NCBI GenBank assembly: GCA_902363395.1
Contig: CABIZZ010000001.1
Coordinates: 1 to 64,000, forward strand
DNA from: Streptococcaceae bacterium
GTDB lineage: Bacteria > Bacillota > Bacilli > Lactobacillales > Streptococcaceae
DNA length: 64,000 nt
Direction of reading: 5' to 3'
Shown one piece after another: positions 10,823-19,609 of this stretch. The notes under the pieces are model-generated. The model worked only from the letters and a program-made list of their open reading frames with translations, did not search any database and was not told where the DNA came from. The position numbers and the translations under genes are program-made. Every line of letters starts with the position of its first letter. Position 1 is the first letter of the stretch.

Positions 10823-11384
10823 TGTATTGTTGCATTGTTTTCTCAAACTGACCTTCTTTTAAATAAAAACGAAGGGCTTCTTCTGATTTGTCGATAGCAA
10901 GGAGGATGGTGGCATAATCATCCTGATCGAATTTTCCTAAGACGTGGTGGACTACTGACATGCCATGCTTGGGTCTTCCGATTCCAATCTTGATGCGATT
11001 AAAGGTCTGAGTTCCAATATGGTTGATAATTGATTTGATTCCGTTGTGGCCTCCAGCTGATCCTTTAGCCCGAAGGCGAATCTTGCCGACTTCCATATCC
11101 AGGTCATCATAAATAACGACCAAATCTTCCACCTCTAAACCATAATAGGTCAAAAGCGCGTGCACGGCCTTGCCACTCTCATTCATAAAAGTGGTTGGCT
11201 TGACCAAAAAGACCTTTTCTCCATCTATAAAGGTGGAGGTCACATCTGCTTGAAAAATCTTATCATGTGAGAAGGTCAGGTTGAGAGACTTCGCCAACTG
11301 ATCCACTAACATAAAGCCTACATTGTGTTTGGTTTCCACATATTTATCTCCAGGATTTCCCAATCCGACGATTAATTTTGTCAT
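10815..11384 (-). CDS. pth: peptidyl-tRNA hydrolase
   Basis: Pth recycles tRNA from prematurely released peptidyl-tRNA. The 189-residue protein shows the family start GLGNPG, catalytic His20 in TKHNVGF, Asn10, and the YDDLDMEVG block. The pth-mfd order is widely conserved in streptococci. Confidence 0.97.
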   Translation of the reverse strand: MTKLIVGLGNPGDKYVETKHNVGFMLVDQLAKSLNLTFSHDKIFQADVTSTFIDGEKVFLVKPTTFMNESGKAVHALLTYYGLEVEDLVVIYDDLDMEVGKIRLRAKGSAGGHNGIKSIINHIGTQTFNRIKIGIGRPKHGMSVVHHVLGKFDQDDYATILLAIDKSEEALRFYLKEGQFEKTMQQYNG

Positions 11385-11397
11385 TTACTTTCCCTTT

Positions 11398-11442
11398 CAA
11401 AAGCCAAAAGGGTTGGAATTTTTTTCCAACCTTTTGGTTATT
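11398..11442 (-). terminator. terminator of ychF
   Basis: The strong inverted repeat CCAAAAGGTTGG / CCAACCCTTTTGG lies around a T-rich loop between ychF and pth. Confidence 0.8.
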
Positions 11443-11454
11443 TACTTGTTTTCT

Positions 11455-12570
11455 TTATACATTGAAGCGGAATTCCATGATGTCGCCATCTTGAACGACA
11501 TATTCTTTTCCTTCTTCTCGCAAACGTCCTGCTTCTTTTACAGCCTTTTCAGATCCATATTTGACCAAATCATCATAAGACATGGTCACAGCACGGATAA
11601 ATCCTTTTTCAAAATCTGAGTGGATAATTCCAGCTGCTTGAGGAGCTTTCATACCACGTTTGAAAGTCCAAGCGCGAACTTCTTTTTCCCCAGCTGTAAA
11701 ATAAGTACCAAGTCCGAGCAAGTGATAAGCTGCACGCGTCAACTTATCCACACCTGATTCTGTCAAACCAATGGCTTCAAGAAACTCTTTTTTATCTTCA
11801 TCGTCTAACTCTGAGATTTCTTCCTCCGCACGCGCAGAAATCACTACTACTTCTGCATTTTCTGTTTCTGCGAATTCACGAATTTGCTTCACATAATCAA
11901 TAGAGTCTGGGTCTCCAACCACATCCTCATCCACATTTGCTACATACAGAACTGGTTTAGTGGTCAAGAGGAAGAGACCTTTGACAACTTTTTGTTCTTC
12001 GTCTGTGAATTCAATAGTACGAGCTGACTTCCCATCTTCCAGAACTGGCTTAATCTTTTGGAGGACATTAAATTCTGCAACGGAATCCTTGTCCTTTTGC
12101 GTACGGGCCATCTTTTCCACACGCGCATAGCGTTTATTCACAGATTCTAGGTCAGCCAAAATCAACTCTAGGTTGATGGTATCAATATCTGCTAGTGGAT
12201 CGACAAAGGCATCTTCACGACCTTGCTCCCGCATGACATTTTCATCATCAAAAGCACGAACTACATGGACGATGGCATCTACTTCACGGATGTTGGCCAA
12301 GAATTTATTACCGAGACCTTCTCCTTTTGACGCACCTTTTACAATCCCTGCAATATCTGTGAATTCAAAGGTTGTTGGCACTGTTTTCTTAGGAGTAATC
12401 ATTTCCGTCAATTTTTGGAGGCGTTCATCTGGAACTTCTACCATCCCGACGTTTGGATCAATAGTTGCAAAGGGATAATTTGCAGCCTCTGCTCCTGCTT
12501 TTGTAATTGCGTTAAATAGGGTTGATTTACCAACGTTTGGCAAACCAACGATACCTGCTGTTAAAGCCAT
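11455..12570 (-). CDS. ychF: redox-regulated ATPase YchF
   Basis: YchF is an OBG-family P-loop protein that prefers ATP to GTP and associates with ribosomes. The 371 residues from the ATG at 12570 start [19 protein letters not shown], with Walker [10 protein letters not shown], the [19 protein letters not shown] switch region, and a C-terminal TGS domain (about 285-371). Nine extra codons upstream are in frame, but they do not belong to the conserved protein. Confidence 0.96.
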   Translation of the reverse strand: MALTAGIVGLPNVGKSTLFNAITKAGAEAANYPFATIDPNVGMVEVPDERLQKLTEMITPKKTVPTTFEFTDIAGIVKGASKGEGLGNKFLANIREVDAIVHVVRAFDDENVMREQGREDAFVDPLADIDTINLELILADLESVNKRYARVEKMARTQKDKDSVAEFNVLQKIKPVLEDGKSARTIEFTDEEQKVVKGLFLLTTKPVLYVANVDEDVVGDPDSIDYVKQIREFAETENAEVVVISARAEEEISELDDEDKKEFLEAIGLTESGVDKLTRAAYHLLGLGTYFTAGEKEVRAWTFKRGMKAPQAAGIIHSDFEKGFIRAVTMSYDDLVKYGSEKAVKEAGRLREEGKEYVVQDGDIMEFRFNV

Positions 12571-12728
12571 TTTTCTTCTTCTCCGTTCACATTTCAATCC
12601 CTTTTATTATAACATAATTCAAAGCACAAGATGATGAAAAAATGCTCTCTCTTAAAACTAACAGTCACCTGTCCAATTCCATCAGAATATGGTATAATCA
12701 AACCAACAATAATAAAGGAGTTTTCGTC

Positions 12729-13223
12729 ATGAAAAAACTATCAATTAAATCAATCCTTCTGCCTCTTTTAGCTATCTTTACTCTCTTTCTTCTGGGAGCT
12801 TGTGGACAAAGTACAAAAAAAGGTTACCTTCAATTAATTAACCAAGATAAGAAAACTGATATTCGTGTCATTGTTGAATATCAGGGGGATAAAATTCTAA
12901 GTACAGATTCTACAAGTGTTATCTACTACGAAGGTACAGGATTGCCAAAAGAACAATTAAAAAAAGTTATTGATGAATACGATAAAAAATTCAAAGATGT
13001 CAAAGGATTCTCACACTCTGCAGAATATAAGGATGACTATGTTGTTGAGAAAACAAAGATCGATTATACCAAGGCAGATTTAAAAGAATTACAAGAAAAT
13101 CAGTTAATTGCTGCACAAGAAAATCAAAATGTTGATTACATTGGCTACAAGACAACACTTAAAACCTTTAAATCTAATGGCTTCAAAGAAGTAAAAGATG
13201 GAAAATTTGAAGAATTAAAATAA
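12729..13223 (+). CDS. YehR-family lipoprotein (DUF1307)
   Basis: The 164-residue protein has a lipoprotein signal peptide ending in LLGAC, so the mature protein starts at Cys. The mature part is Lys/Glu-rich, has the general look of the YehR/DUF1307 family, and has no known enzymatic motif. A ribosome binding site (AAAGGAG) precedes the ATG at 12729. An in-frame extension back to 12642 is unlikely. The gene is alone on the plus strand and ends in a bidirectional terminator. Confidence 0.8.
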   Translation: MKKLSIKSILLPLLAIFTLFLLGACGQSTKKGYLQLINQDKKTDIRVIVEYQGDKILSTDSTSVIYYEGTGLPKEQLKKVIDEYDKKFKDVKGFSHSAEYKDDYVVEKTKIDYTKADLKELQENQLIAAQENQNVDYIGYKTTLKTFKSNGFKEVKDGKFEELK

Positions 13224-13226
13224 TAC

Positions 13227-13262
13227 AAAAGGTTCAGTCACTTAGATGACTGAACCTTTTAC
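13227..13262. terminator. bidirectional terminator between converging genes
   Basis: The stem GGTTCAGTCA/TGACTGAACC (10 bp, 6-nt loop) is flanked by A and T runs and serves the lipoprotein gene and the opposing DUF951 gene. Confidence 0.9.
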
Positions 13263-13450
13263 AATACTTTTTTTAATTTTTGATCGAAATCATGACGGCT
13301 CATCATGACCATATGATCACAATTGCTACAACGAATTTTGATATCTGCCCCTACTCGCCGAATTTCCCAACGATTGGCTTTTTTCCCTGTTGCTTTGATG
13401 ATACAAGCATGGGGTTTTTTCATTTCTACAAAATCACCGACCTGATACAT
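13259..13450 (-). CDS. DUF951 family protein
   Basis: A 63-residue basic protein starts MYQVGDFVEMKKPHACIIKA and ends with a CSNC zinc-knuckle-like pair (RCSNCDHMVMMSR). It sits next to dnaN, as in other streptococci. The function is unknown and nucleic-acid binding is only a guess. The start at 13450 is chosen because the seven upstream codons are not part of the conserved protein. Confidence 0.85.
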   Translation of the reverse strand: MYQVGDFVEMKKPHACIIKATGKKANRWEIRRVGADIKIRCSNCDHMVMMSRHDFDQKLKKVL

Positions 13451-13513
13451 GGATTTTCCTTTCATCAACATAGAAGACGAAAAGCTAGCCTGTTCAATGC
13501 TAGCTTTTGGCCC

Positions 13514-14650
13514 TTAATTGGTCCGAACTGGTGTAATTAATTGAATGAAGCGTTCAGATTCCTCTGCTGGTACCAAAGTAAAGGGACGAACTGCAGAGAT
13601 GAAGCGAATGACGACTTTTTCACTTTCAATGGCTTTCAAAGCGTCGATCAAATAAGTTGGATTAAAGCTGATGTTTAAATCATCTCCCGAAACTGATTCT
13701 GTATCAATTTCTTCATTCACGCGCCCTACCTCAGGAGAATTTACGTGGGCAGAAACAACCCCACTAGCGATTTCTAATTTAACAGTACCGTTTTGAGTAG
13801 CATTAGACAACAGGCGGGCCCGTTCCATGGCTTGGCGAAGATGAGCAACTTTAAAGGTTACTTCCGAACTAAACTCTGTTGGAATCAAGCGATCCGTATC
13901 TGGATAGTTTCCTTCCAACAGACGTGTATAGAAACTGATATTGTCACTTCTAAATAAAATCTGGTTATTGGCAAAGAAGACTTCAACCTGTTCAATCTCA
14001 TCTGAAAAGACAGCCGTTAATTCGCGTAAAGAACGGCTTGGAATCACAACATCAAAGTTATCCCCATTTTTTTCAAGGGTAATATTTTTTTGACTCATTC
14101 GATGAGAATCCGTTGCCACCGTTTTTAATTCCTTGTGATCAGAAAGAACAAAATGAACTCCTGTCAAAATCGGACGACTTTCTTGGGTACTTGCTGCAAA
14201 AGCTGTCTCAGAAATGATTTTCTTCAAGGTTTGAATTGGGAGCGTTAGAGGGTTGCTGGCTGAAATTTCTTGAATGCGAGGATATTGTTCTGCATCTTTT
14301 CCTTTAAGGGTAATTTCTGATTTTCCACTAACTAATACAATTTGTTTTTGTTCGATTTCTTTCACATCTAAAACGACATCTGGTAGACTGGACACAACAT
14401 TGATAAAGAAAGTTGCTTCTAAAAGAATAGCACCTGGTGTCGTTACTAGAAGGCCTGCATTTTCATCTTTAACAGAAATAAAGTATTCGATTGAAATTTG
14501 TCCATTTGATCCAATGAGAGTAATCCCTTCAGAAGTGACATCAATCTTAATAGTGGATAAGATTGGAATTGCATTTTTTGAACTAATGGCTCTTTTTGTC
14601 GTATTTAAAGCTTGTAGAAAATAAGCCTTGTTAATAGAAAAATTGATCAT
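13514..14650 (-). CDS. dnaN: DNA polymerase III sliding clamp (beta subunit)
   Basis: The 378-residue processivity clamp has the typical three-domain length and starts MINFSINKAYFLQALNTTKRAIS. It ends in the family's LITPVR terminus. It lies downstream of dnaA across a 160-bp intergenic stretch that contains additional DnaA boxes. Confidence 0.98.
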   Translation of the reverse strand: MINFSINKAYFLQALNTTKRAISSKNAIPILSTIKIDVTSEGITLIGSNGQISIEYFISVKDENAGLLVTTPGAILLEATFFINVVSSLPDVVLDVKEIEQKQIVLVSGKSEITLKGKDAEQYPRIQEISASNPLTLPIQTLKKIISETAFAASTQESRPILTGVHFVLSDHKELKTVATDSHRMSQKNITLEKNGDNFDVVIPSRSLRELTAVFSDEIEQVEVFFANNQILFRSDNISFYTRLLEGNYPDTDRLIPTEFSSEVTFKVAHLRQAMERARLLSNATQNGTVKLEIASGVVSAHVNSPEVGRVNEEIDTESVSGDDLNISFNPTYLIDALKAIESEKVVIRFISAVRPFTLVPAEESERFIQLITPVRTN

Positions 14651-14810
14651 GAGATCTCCTTTTATTATTTTAGTATTAGTAAGTTAATAGTAATAGTAGA
14701 GTGTGTGGAACATGTGGAAAACTCGTCTAAAGACAGACAGGAATTGAAAAGTGCCTTGTTCACAACATGTGGAAAAATAAGCAAGTTTTTCTAGGATTGT
14801 CCACATGGGA
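14651..14810. other. dnaA-dnaN intergenic origin segment with DnaA boxes
   Basis: DnaA-box-like sequences are TGTGGAAAA at 14713-14721 and 14768-14776 and TTGTCCACA at 14797-14805, next to an A/T-rich, repetitive TAATAGTA stretch at 14664-14700. In Firmicutes such a dnaA-dnaN region often supplies the unwinding element of a bipartite origin. That role is inferred here. Confidence 0.75.
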
Positions 14811-16181
14811 TTACTTTAATTTTTTCTTGATGGTTTGAATCTCGAGTCTGAGATTGTCATCAATTTCGATCATCCCTTTGATTTTTTCATAAGCATGCAT
14901 GACCGTTGTGTGGTCTTTTCCTCCAAATTCACGACCGATACGAGGAAGACTATTGTCGGTCATCTCGCGGGCGAGGTACATAGCTACTTGTCGAGCTAGG
15001 ACAATATTTTGAACCCGTCGAGAGCCTTTCATTTCATTGACGCTGACATTGTAAAATTTTCCAACTTCCGTTTGAATCTTTTCAATAGGAATCACTGTAA
15101 TTTGTAAGGCTTCATTCTTACGAGCTCGAATGGCTTCAGCTGCGACATCAATTGTAATATCTTTGATTTTTTTAACTCTTGCCACAAGAGAGATATCATT
15201 CAATGCACCCTCTAAATCTCGGACGTTAGAATCAAATTGACCTGCTAGGTATTCGAGTGTATCATCCGGGAAAGTAAAGTCCAGGTCTTCGATTTTATTT
15301 CTCAAAATAGCGATTCGAGTTTCAAAATCTGGTGGTGTAATATTTTGCGTCAAGCCCCACTTAAAGCGCGTGACTAGACGTTCTTCTAAGCTATCTAAAT
15401 GATCAGGACTACGATCGCTGGTTAGGACAATCTGCTTATTATCCCCATAAAGAGCATTAAAGGTATTAAAGAACTCTTCTTGAGTTGTAACCTTTTTTCC
15501 TCCAAGCGATTGAATATCATCAATTAAGAGCAGATCCAAGTTTCGATAGGTTTTTTTAAAGGTATCCATATCATTGAGGCGAAGACGCTCTAAAAATTCA
15601 TTGATAAAGGATTCTGCTGGGATGTATTTTACTCGAGCATTTGGGTAGTTTTCCATAATCTGATTCCCAATTGCGTTGAGCAAATGTGTTTTACCTAAAC
15701 CGGGTCCTCCATAGATAAATAAAGGATTATAAGTGGTAGCAAGGTTTTCAGAAACTGCTAAAGCGGCAGCCAAAGCCCATTGATTTCCGTCTCCACTTAC
15801 AAAATTATCAAAGGTGTATTTCTTTCTTAATCCTGTTTGGATAGGAGGCAAATCTACTATTGGAGCATGGCTAACTGCATAGTCTCTGGTTGTTTCTGAA
15901 AGGGGAATAAACTCTTTTTCTTCTTCCTCTTCTTCAAGATTGAATTGATAGGAAATGGTTAATTCTACTGCATAAATTTCAAATCCAGCAGTCAAAATCA
16001 CCTTTGTCATATTCTCTTCCCAGAATAATTTTTTTACTTCCGCATCTAAATAAATAACGGCTTCTTGTTGATTGACTTTGATGAGTCTTGAAGTAAGGAC
16101 AAAATAGTCAAAGATTTCTTTTTTAAATGTCTTTTTACTTAATTCAATCACACGATTCCAGAATGTTTCTTCTCTTGACAC
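14811..16181 (-). CDS. dnaA: chromosomal replication initiator DnaA
   Basis: DnaA binds 9-bp boxes at oriC and melts the origin. The 456-residue protein has an N-terminal DnaB-interaction domain, a linker, an AAA+ domain with Walker [12 protein letters not shown], and a C-terminal helix-turn-helix with the signature [11 protein letters not shown]. Flanking intergenic regions with DnaA boxes and neighbouring dnaN and parB confirm the identity. Confidence 0.98.
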   Translation of the reverse strand: MSREETFWNRVIELSKKTFKKEIFDYFVLTSRLIKVNQQEAVIYLDAEVKKLFWEENMTKVILTAGFEIYAVELTISYQFNLEEEEEEKEFIPLSETTRDYAVSHAPIVDLPPIQTGLRKKYTFDNFVSGDGNQWALAAALAVSENLATTYNPLFIYGGPGLGKTHLLNAIGNQIMENYPNARVKYIPAESFINEFLERLRLNDMDTFKKTYRNLDLLLIDDIQSLGGKKVTTQEEFFNTFNALYGDNKQIVLTSDRSPDHLDSLEERLVTRFKWGLTQNITPPDFETRIAILRNKIEDLDFTFPDDTLEYLAGQFDSNVRDLEGALNDISLVARVKKIKDITIDVAAEAIRARKNEALQITVIPIEKIQTEVGKFYNVSVNEMKGSRRVQNIVLARQVAMYLAREMTDNSLPRIGREFGGKDHTTVMHAYEKIKGMIEIDDNLRLEIQTIKKKLK

Positions 16182-16430
16182 TTATCGCCCTCCTATTCAT
16201 TTTTACTTGCTATGTTTTTCTTATTTTATCATAAAAGGAGGGAGTTTTCCACAACTTGTTCTAAGGGAATAAAAAAGAGTTTTTTCCACAATATGTGAAT
16301 AGTTATCCCCAATGTGTGTAGAAGTTTTCCACAAGTTGGGGATAAGAAAGAAGAAAGTAGGAATATCAAGTAAGAAGGAGTTTTAAAGAAGTGGATAAAT
16401 CTGTTAATTGTTCTATAAAAAATAACAGCC
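16182..16430. other. oriC: oriC, main DnaA-box cluster
   Basis: This 249-bp gene-free stretch between dnaA and parB holds DnaA-box-like nonamers: TTTTCCACA at 16245-16253, 16282-16290 and 16325-16333, TTATCCCCA at 16303-16311, and its inverse TGGGGATAA at 16337-16345. GTGGATAA occurs near 16391. The region is A/T-rich. Confidence 0.9.
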
Positions 16431-17192
16431 TTATTTGAGACTGTTAATAATTCGTTGGTATTCATCAAGGTTGTTAAATGAAATATGAATACTACCTTTT
16501 TCTTGTTTTGTCAGACGGATTTCTACTTCGGTTCCTAATATCTTTTTTAATCTGTTTTCTTCCTGTGCTAAAAAGAGTTCTTTCTCTTTTTTACTTGGCC
16601 TTTTCTTTTTTTGACCAACCTTTTCTTCCAAACTACGAACGCTTAGCCCTTCTTTCAGAGTTCGTTCCAACCAATAGATTTGTAGATCTTCTTTTAAAGG
16701 AACTAAAATGCGGGCATGTCCTTGTGAAATTTGATCATTTTTGATGGCTTCTTTGACAGCTGGTGAGAGATGAAGCAAACGGACCATGTTGCTGATGTAA
16801 GGACGAGATTTGCCCATAAATTGTGCAATTTCTTCATGGGTAGCCCCTTTATCAATAAGATGTTGGTAGGATTCGGCCTCTTCAATTGGATTCAAATCTT
16901 CCCTTTGTAAATTCTCGATAATGGCTTGTTTGATCATGTCATCATCTGATAATTCTCTTATAATCGCAGGGATTTCTTTGAAACCAGCTATTTGAGCTGC
17001 TCGGTAGCGTCTTTCTCCAGCAAGTAGTTCATAACCAACAATCGGAGATTTTCGAACAATAATGGGCTGGATTATTCCATTTTCTTTGATTGAAGCTGCG
17101 AGTTCTTCTAATTTTTCTTGTACAAAGGTTTGACGAGGTTGAAAAGGATTGGTTCGTATTTGCCTTACGTCAATAATATCAATTTTTTCCAT
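16431..17192 (-). CDS. parB: chromosome partitioning protein ParB (Spo0J)
   Basis: ParB is a CTP-dependent DNA clamp that loads at parS sites and recruits SMC to the origin. From the ATG at 17192 the protein has 252 residues, with the GERRYRA CTP-binding motif, the ENLQREDLNPIEEA block, a helix-turn-helix and a C-terminal dimerisation domain. Seventeen in-frame upstream codons were left out because homologues start MEKIDI. No parA is present beside it, which is normal for streptococci. Candidate parS sites lie at 23590, 34274 and 57395. Confidence 0.95.
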   Translation of the reverse strand: MEKIDIIDVRQIRTNPFQPRQTFVQEKLEELAASIKENGIIQPIIVRKSPIVGYELLAGERRYRAAQIAGFKEIPAIIRELSDDDMIKQAIIENLQREDLNPIEEAESYQHLIDKGATHEEIAQFMGKSRPYISNMVRLLHLSPAVKEAIKNDQISQGHARILVPLKEDLQIYWLERTLKEGLSVRSLEEKVGQKKKRPSKKEKELFLAQEENRLKKILGTEVEIRLTKQEKGSIHISFNNLDEYQRIINSLK

Positions 17193-17257
17193 GATGTATA
17201 TAGCATAACACACCTTTACAATTTCGTAAAGGTGTGTTGACACTGTTGTAAATTTAC

Positions 17258-18436
17258 TTAATTTCCAAGATTTTCTGTAGATTTTGTCAGCTCAATGGTC
17301 GCTGTTTTTTGCTTACCATCTCTATAGAAAATGACTTTAATTTTATCACCAATTTGATGAGAATAGAGGGCAGATTGTAAATCCGCAGTTGATTCAATGG
17401 TTGTATCATCGATTTTTGTAATGATATCTAATCGACGCAAATATTTGGATGCCGGCATATCATTTTCAACTGAGCGGACAAGAACCCCACCTTTGAGTTT
17501 GCTTGGAATGTCTAATTGGCTAAGATCAGAAGAGGATAGGTTAGCTAGGTCCATCATGGTAATTCCAAGAGCTGGACGAATGACTTTACCATCTTTTTCT
17601 AAATGTTCAATAATATTTTGAACATCATTTACAGGAATAGCAAATCCCATTCCTTCAACCGCAGTTTGACCATTTGAAGAGATTTTACTTGAGGTAATTC
17701 CGATGACTTGTCCCTGAATATTGATAAGGGGACCACCAGAATTCCCTGGGTTGATTGCAGCGTCTGTTTGCAAGGCTTTTGTAGACACATTTTGACCGTC
17801 TTCTGATTTGAGCTTCACAGTACGTCCGAGACTAGAAACAATCCCTTGGGTAACGGAATTGGCAAATTTTGTTCCTAAAGGACTACCAATAGCGATTGCG
17901 GTCTCTCCAACCGTCAACTTAGATGAATCTCCAAATTCAGCCACAGTCGTAACATTATCTGAACTGATTTTAACAACCGCAATATCTGAGAAAGTATCAG
18001 AACCGACAACTTCACCGGAAACTTTATTTCCGTCTGCAAAGAGAATATCGGCTTCTGTTGCTCCCATCAACACGTGAGCATTGGTTACTAGATAAGCGTC
18101 TTTACCATCTTTTTTATAGATAACTCCTGAACCTTCACTAGCCACTTCTGGATCAGAGTCTGTTTCTCCATTGATAAAGCCTTTTTCAGAAGTTTCAGCG
18201 TAGGTAATAACGGAAACAACAGCATTTTTAACCTTATCAACGGCTTCACTAGTTGATGTTGTATTCTTATAAGCACGATTGACTTTGGTAGATTTTATTT
18301 CTTGGCTAGAATTTGTAGAATTCCCTTTAGTAAACTGGAATGAGGTTAAGGTCCCTAAGATTCCTCCAGTAAAACCAATGACAAGAACAAGCAAAAGTTG
18401 CAAAGCTTTTTTTAGAAAATTTGATGGTTGTTTCAT
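17258..18436 (-). CDS. htrA: surface serine protease HtrA/DegP
   Basis: HtrA degrades misfolded exported proteins and, in pneumococcus, limits competence by digesting the pheromone. The 392-residue protein has one N-terminal membrane anchor (about 9-31), a trypsin-like domain with His in TNAHVL, Asp in DIAVVK and Ser in GNSGGP, and one C-terminal PDZ domain. A CiaR-type box (18484-18500) lies upstream, in line with CiaRH control known in pneumococcus. It lies close to comCDE, as in other mitis-group streptococci. Confidence 0.96.
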   Translation of the reverse strand: MKQPSNFLKKALQLLLVLVIGFTGGILGTLTSFQFTKGNSTNSSQEIKSTKVNRAYKNTTSTSEAVDKVKNAVVSVITYAETSEKGFINGETDSDPEVASEGSGVIYKKDGKDAYLVTNAHVLMGATEADILFADGNKVSGEVVGSDTFSDIAVVKISSDNVTTVAEFGDSSKLTVGETAIAIGSPLGTKFANSVTQGIVSSLGRTVKLKSEDGQNVSTKALQTDAAINPGNSGGPLINIQGQVIGITSSKISSNGQTAVEGMGFAIPVNDVQNIIEHLEKDGKVIRPALGITMMDLANLSSSDLSQLDIPSKLKGGVLVRSVENDMPASKYLRRLDIITKIDDTTIESTADLQSALYSHQIGDKIKVIFYRDGKQKTATIELTKSTENLGN

Positions 18437-18483
18437 AGTTTTCTCCTATTTGTTCCAATTATGGAAAAGTATAGATCTGGTTT

Positions 18484-18500
18484 CTTAATTATAACTTAAA
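18484..18500 (-). promoter_or_regulatory. putative CiaR box upstream of htrA
   Basis: On the minus strand TTTAAG-TTATA-ATTAAG matches the CiaR direct repeat TTTAAG-N5-WTTAAG. It lies about 50 nt upstream of the htrA start. Confidence 0.6.
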
Positions 18501-18509
18501 ATGGAAATT

Positions 18510-18614
18510 TTTTCCACAACTTGTGGAAAACTGTGTATAAGTGTGAAAAACGTGAGAATAGAGGCATTTTTTGAAAGATAGATTCAGGCTTATTTGTTGA
18601 AGACTTGTGTATAA
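18510..18614. other. DnaA-box cluster between htrA and rlmH
   Basis: TTTTCCACA (18510-18518) and TGTGGAAAA (18522-18530) form a perfect palindromic pair. TGTGTATAA occurs at 18532-18540 and 18606-18614. The cluster lies about 2 kb from oriC and upstream of rlmH. Confidence 0.6.
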
Positions 18615-18638
18615 GTTCATTTGTGTTAGAATATGAAT

Positions 18639-19118
18639 ATGAAAATTAAGATTGTAACAGTTGGAAAATTAAAAGAAAAGTATTTAAAAGATGGAATCGC
18701 TGAATATACGAAACGCTTGGGGCGGTTTACGAAGCTAGAAATGATAGAATTGCCGGATGAAAAAACTCCTGATCGAGCCAGTGATTTAGAAAACCAGCAA
18801 ATCCTTGAAAAAGAAGGAGATCGTATACTAGCTAAAGTTGGAGATCGTGAGTATGTGATTGCCTTAGCGATTGAAGGGGAACAATTTCCATCTGAGAAGT
18901 TTAGTAAAACCATAGAAGAGGTCACTGTACGAGGGTATTCTGAAATTACCTTCTTGATTGGAGGGAGCCTAGGCTTGTCTCCAGCAGTTAAAAAACGAGC
19001 GAATTTACTTATGAGTTTTGGGAAGTTAACCCTTCCCCATCAATTGATGAAGCTTGTTTTAATCGAACAAATCTACCGGGCATTTATGATTCAACAAGGA
19101 AGTCCTTACCATAAATGA
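18639..19118 (+). CDS. rlmH: 23S rRNA (pseudouridine1915-N3)-methyltransferase RlmH
   Basis: RlmH methylates pseudouridine 1915 in helix 69 of 23S rRNA. It is a SPOUT-fold methyltransferase of 159 residues from the ATG at 18639, with the SAM-binding knot motif [12 protein letters not shown] and C-terminal [14 protein letters not shown]. An ATG two codons upstream is also possible. Its place beside htrA and comC matches pneumococcus. Confidence 0.96.
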   Translation: MKIKIVTVGKLKEKYLKDGIAEYTKRLGRFTKLEMIELPDEKTPDRASDLENQQILEKEGDRILAKVGDREYVIALAIEGEQFPSEKFSKTIEEVTVRGYSEITFLIGGSLGLSPAVKKRANLLMSFGKLTLPHQLMKLVLIEQIYRAFMIQQGSPYHK

Positions 19119-19121
19119 ATC

Positions 19122-19150
19122 TTGACGCTCCTCCTATTTTCTGATAGAAT
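19122..19150 (+). promoter_or_regulatory. promoter of tRNA-Arg
   Basis: TTGACG (19122-19127), a 17-bp spacer and TAGAAT (19145-19150) lie 12 nt upstream of the tRNA. Confidence 0.75.
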
Positions 19151-19161
19151 AAAAAGCATCT

Positions 19162-19235
19162 GGTCTCATAGCTCAGCTGGATAGAGCATTCGCCTTCTAA
19201 GCGAACGGTCGCAGGTTCGAATCCTGCTGGGATCA
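19162..19235 (+). tRNA. tRNA-Arg (anticodon TCT)
   Basis: The gene has a 7-bp acceptor stem (GGTCTCA/TGGGATC), D-loop AGCTCAGCTGGATAGAGC, anticodon loop CTTCTAA and T-loop GGTTCGAATCC. It is followed by a terminator at 19240-19275 and then by comC, the classical pneumococcal arrangement. Confidence 0.97.
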
Positions 19236-19239
19236 AAAT

Positions 19240-19275
19240 AAAAACGTGATTTTTACAGAAATCACGTTTTTTTAT
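19240..19275 (+). terminator. terminator of tRNA-Arg
   Basis: AAAACGTGATTT / AAATCACGTTTT hairpin with a T run. Confidence 0.88.
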
Positions 19276-19341
19276 TACTTAGTTTTTTTAAAAAAACTAA
19301 ACAGATAGGATAAAAAAATTGTAAAAACTAGATTTTTTGTT

Positions 19342-19408
19342 CCAAATAGCTGTAAAAATGAACCAAATAGCGGAAATGTTAAAAAAGCTTTTGATTTTGT
19401 AATAAAAT
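19342..19408 (+). promoter_or_regulatory. ComE-type binding site and promoter of comCDE
   Basis: Two identical half-sites CCAAATAGC (19342-19350 and 19363-19371) are separated by exactly 12 bp. A -10 box TAAAAT (19403-19408) starts 32 nt after the second half-site. The 9-12-9 geometry is that of the pneumococcal ComE site, although the half-site sequence differs. The same repeat occurs upstream of comAB. Confidence 0.85.
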
Positions 19409-19465
19409 TTGTGTATATTAAATTTAATAATTTAATGGTCAAATAAATTATAAGGAGATTTTTTT

Positions 19466-19609
19466 ATGAAAAACAATCCATCAACAGTTTCTAAGGCATT
19501 TAAAGTTCTTACAGAAAAAGAATTGCAGAAAATTTGTGGAGGGGATAAACGCAAAAAAAATAATTTTTCTGATCTTATAGGGCTTATTTTTGGTAGAGGA
19601 GGAAACTGA
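19466..19609 (+). CDS. comC: competence-stimulating peptide precursor ComC, apparently unusual pherotype
   Basis: This is a 47-residue prepeptide. The 26-residue leader MKNNPSTVSK...LTEKELQKICGG carries the double-glycine processing site used by C39-peptidase exporters. The mature peptide would have 21 residues, starting DKRKKNNF (acidic-x-Arg start typical of streptococcal CSPs), with a hydrophobic core LIGLIF and the C terminus GRGGN. A good ribosome binding site (AAGGAG) lies 8-9 nt before the ATG. The stop codon overlaps the comD start (TGATG). The leader has Cys at -3. The sequence matches none of the CSP pherotypes I can recall. Export should be by ComAB (50175-53717) and sensing by ComD. 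Confidence 0.93.
   Translation: MKNNPSTVSKAFKVLTEKELQKICGGDKRKKNNFSDLIGLIFGRGGN

Noticed and set aside
10822..10846. Eight extra N-terminal codons of Mfd
   Set aside because: Homologues start near MDKYKTL, and the longer start would increase overlap with pth.
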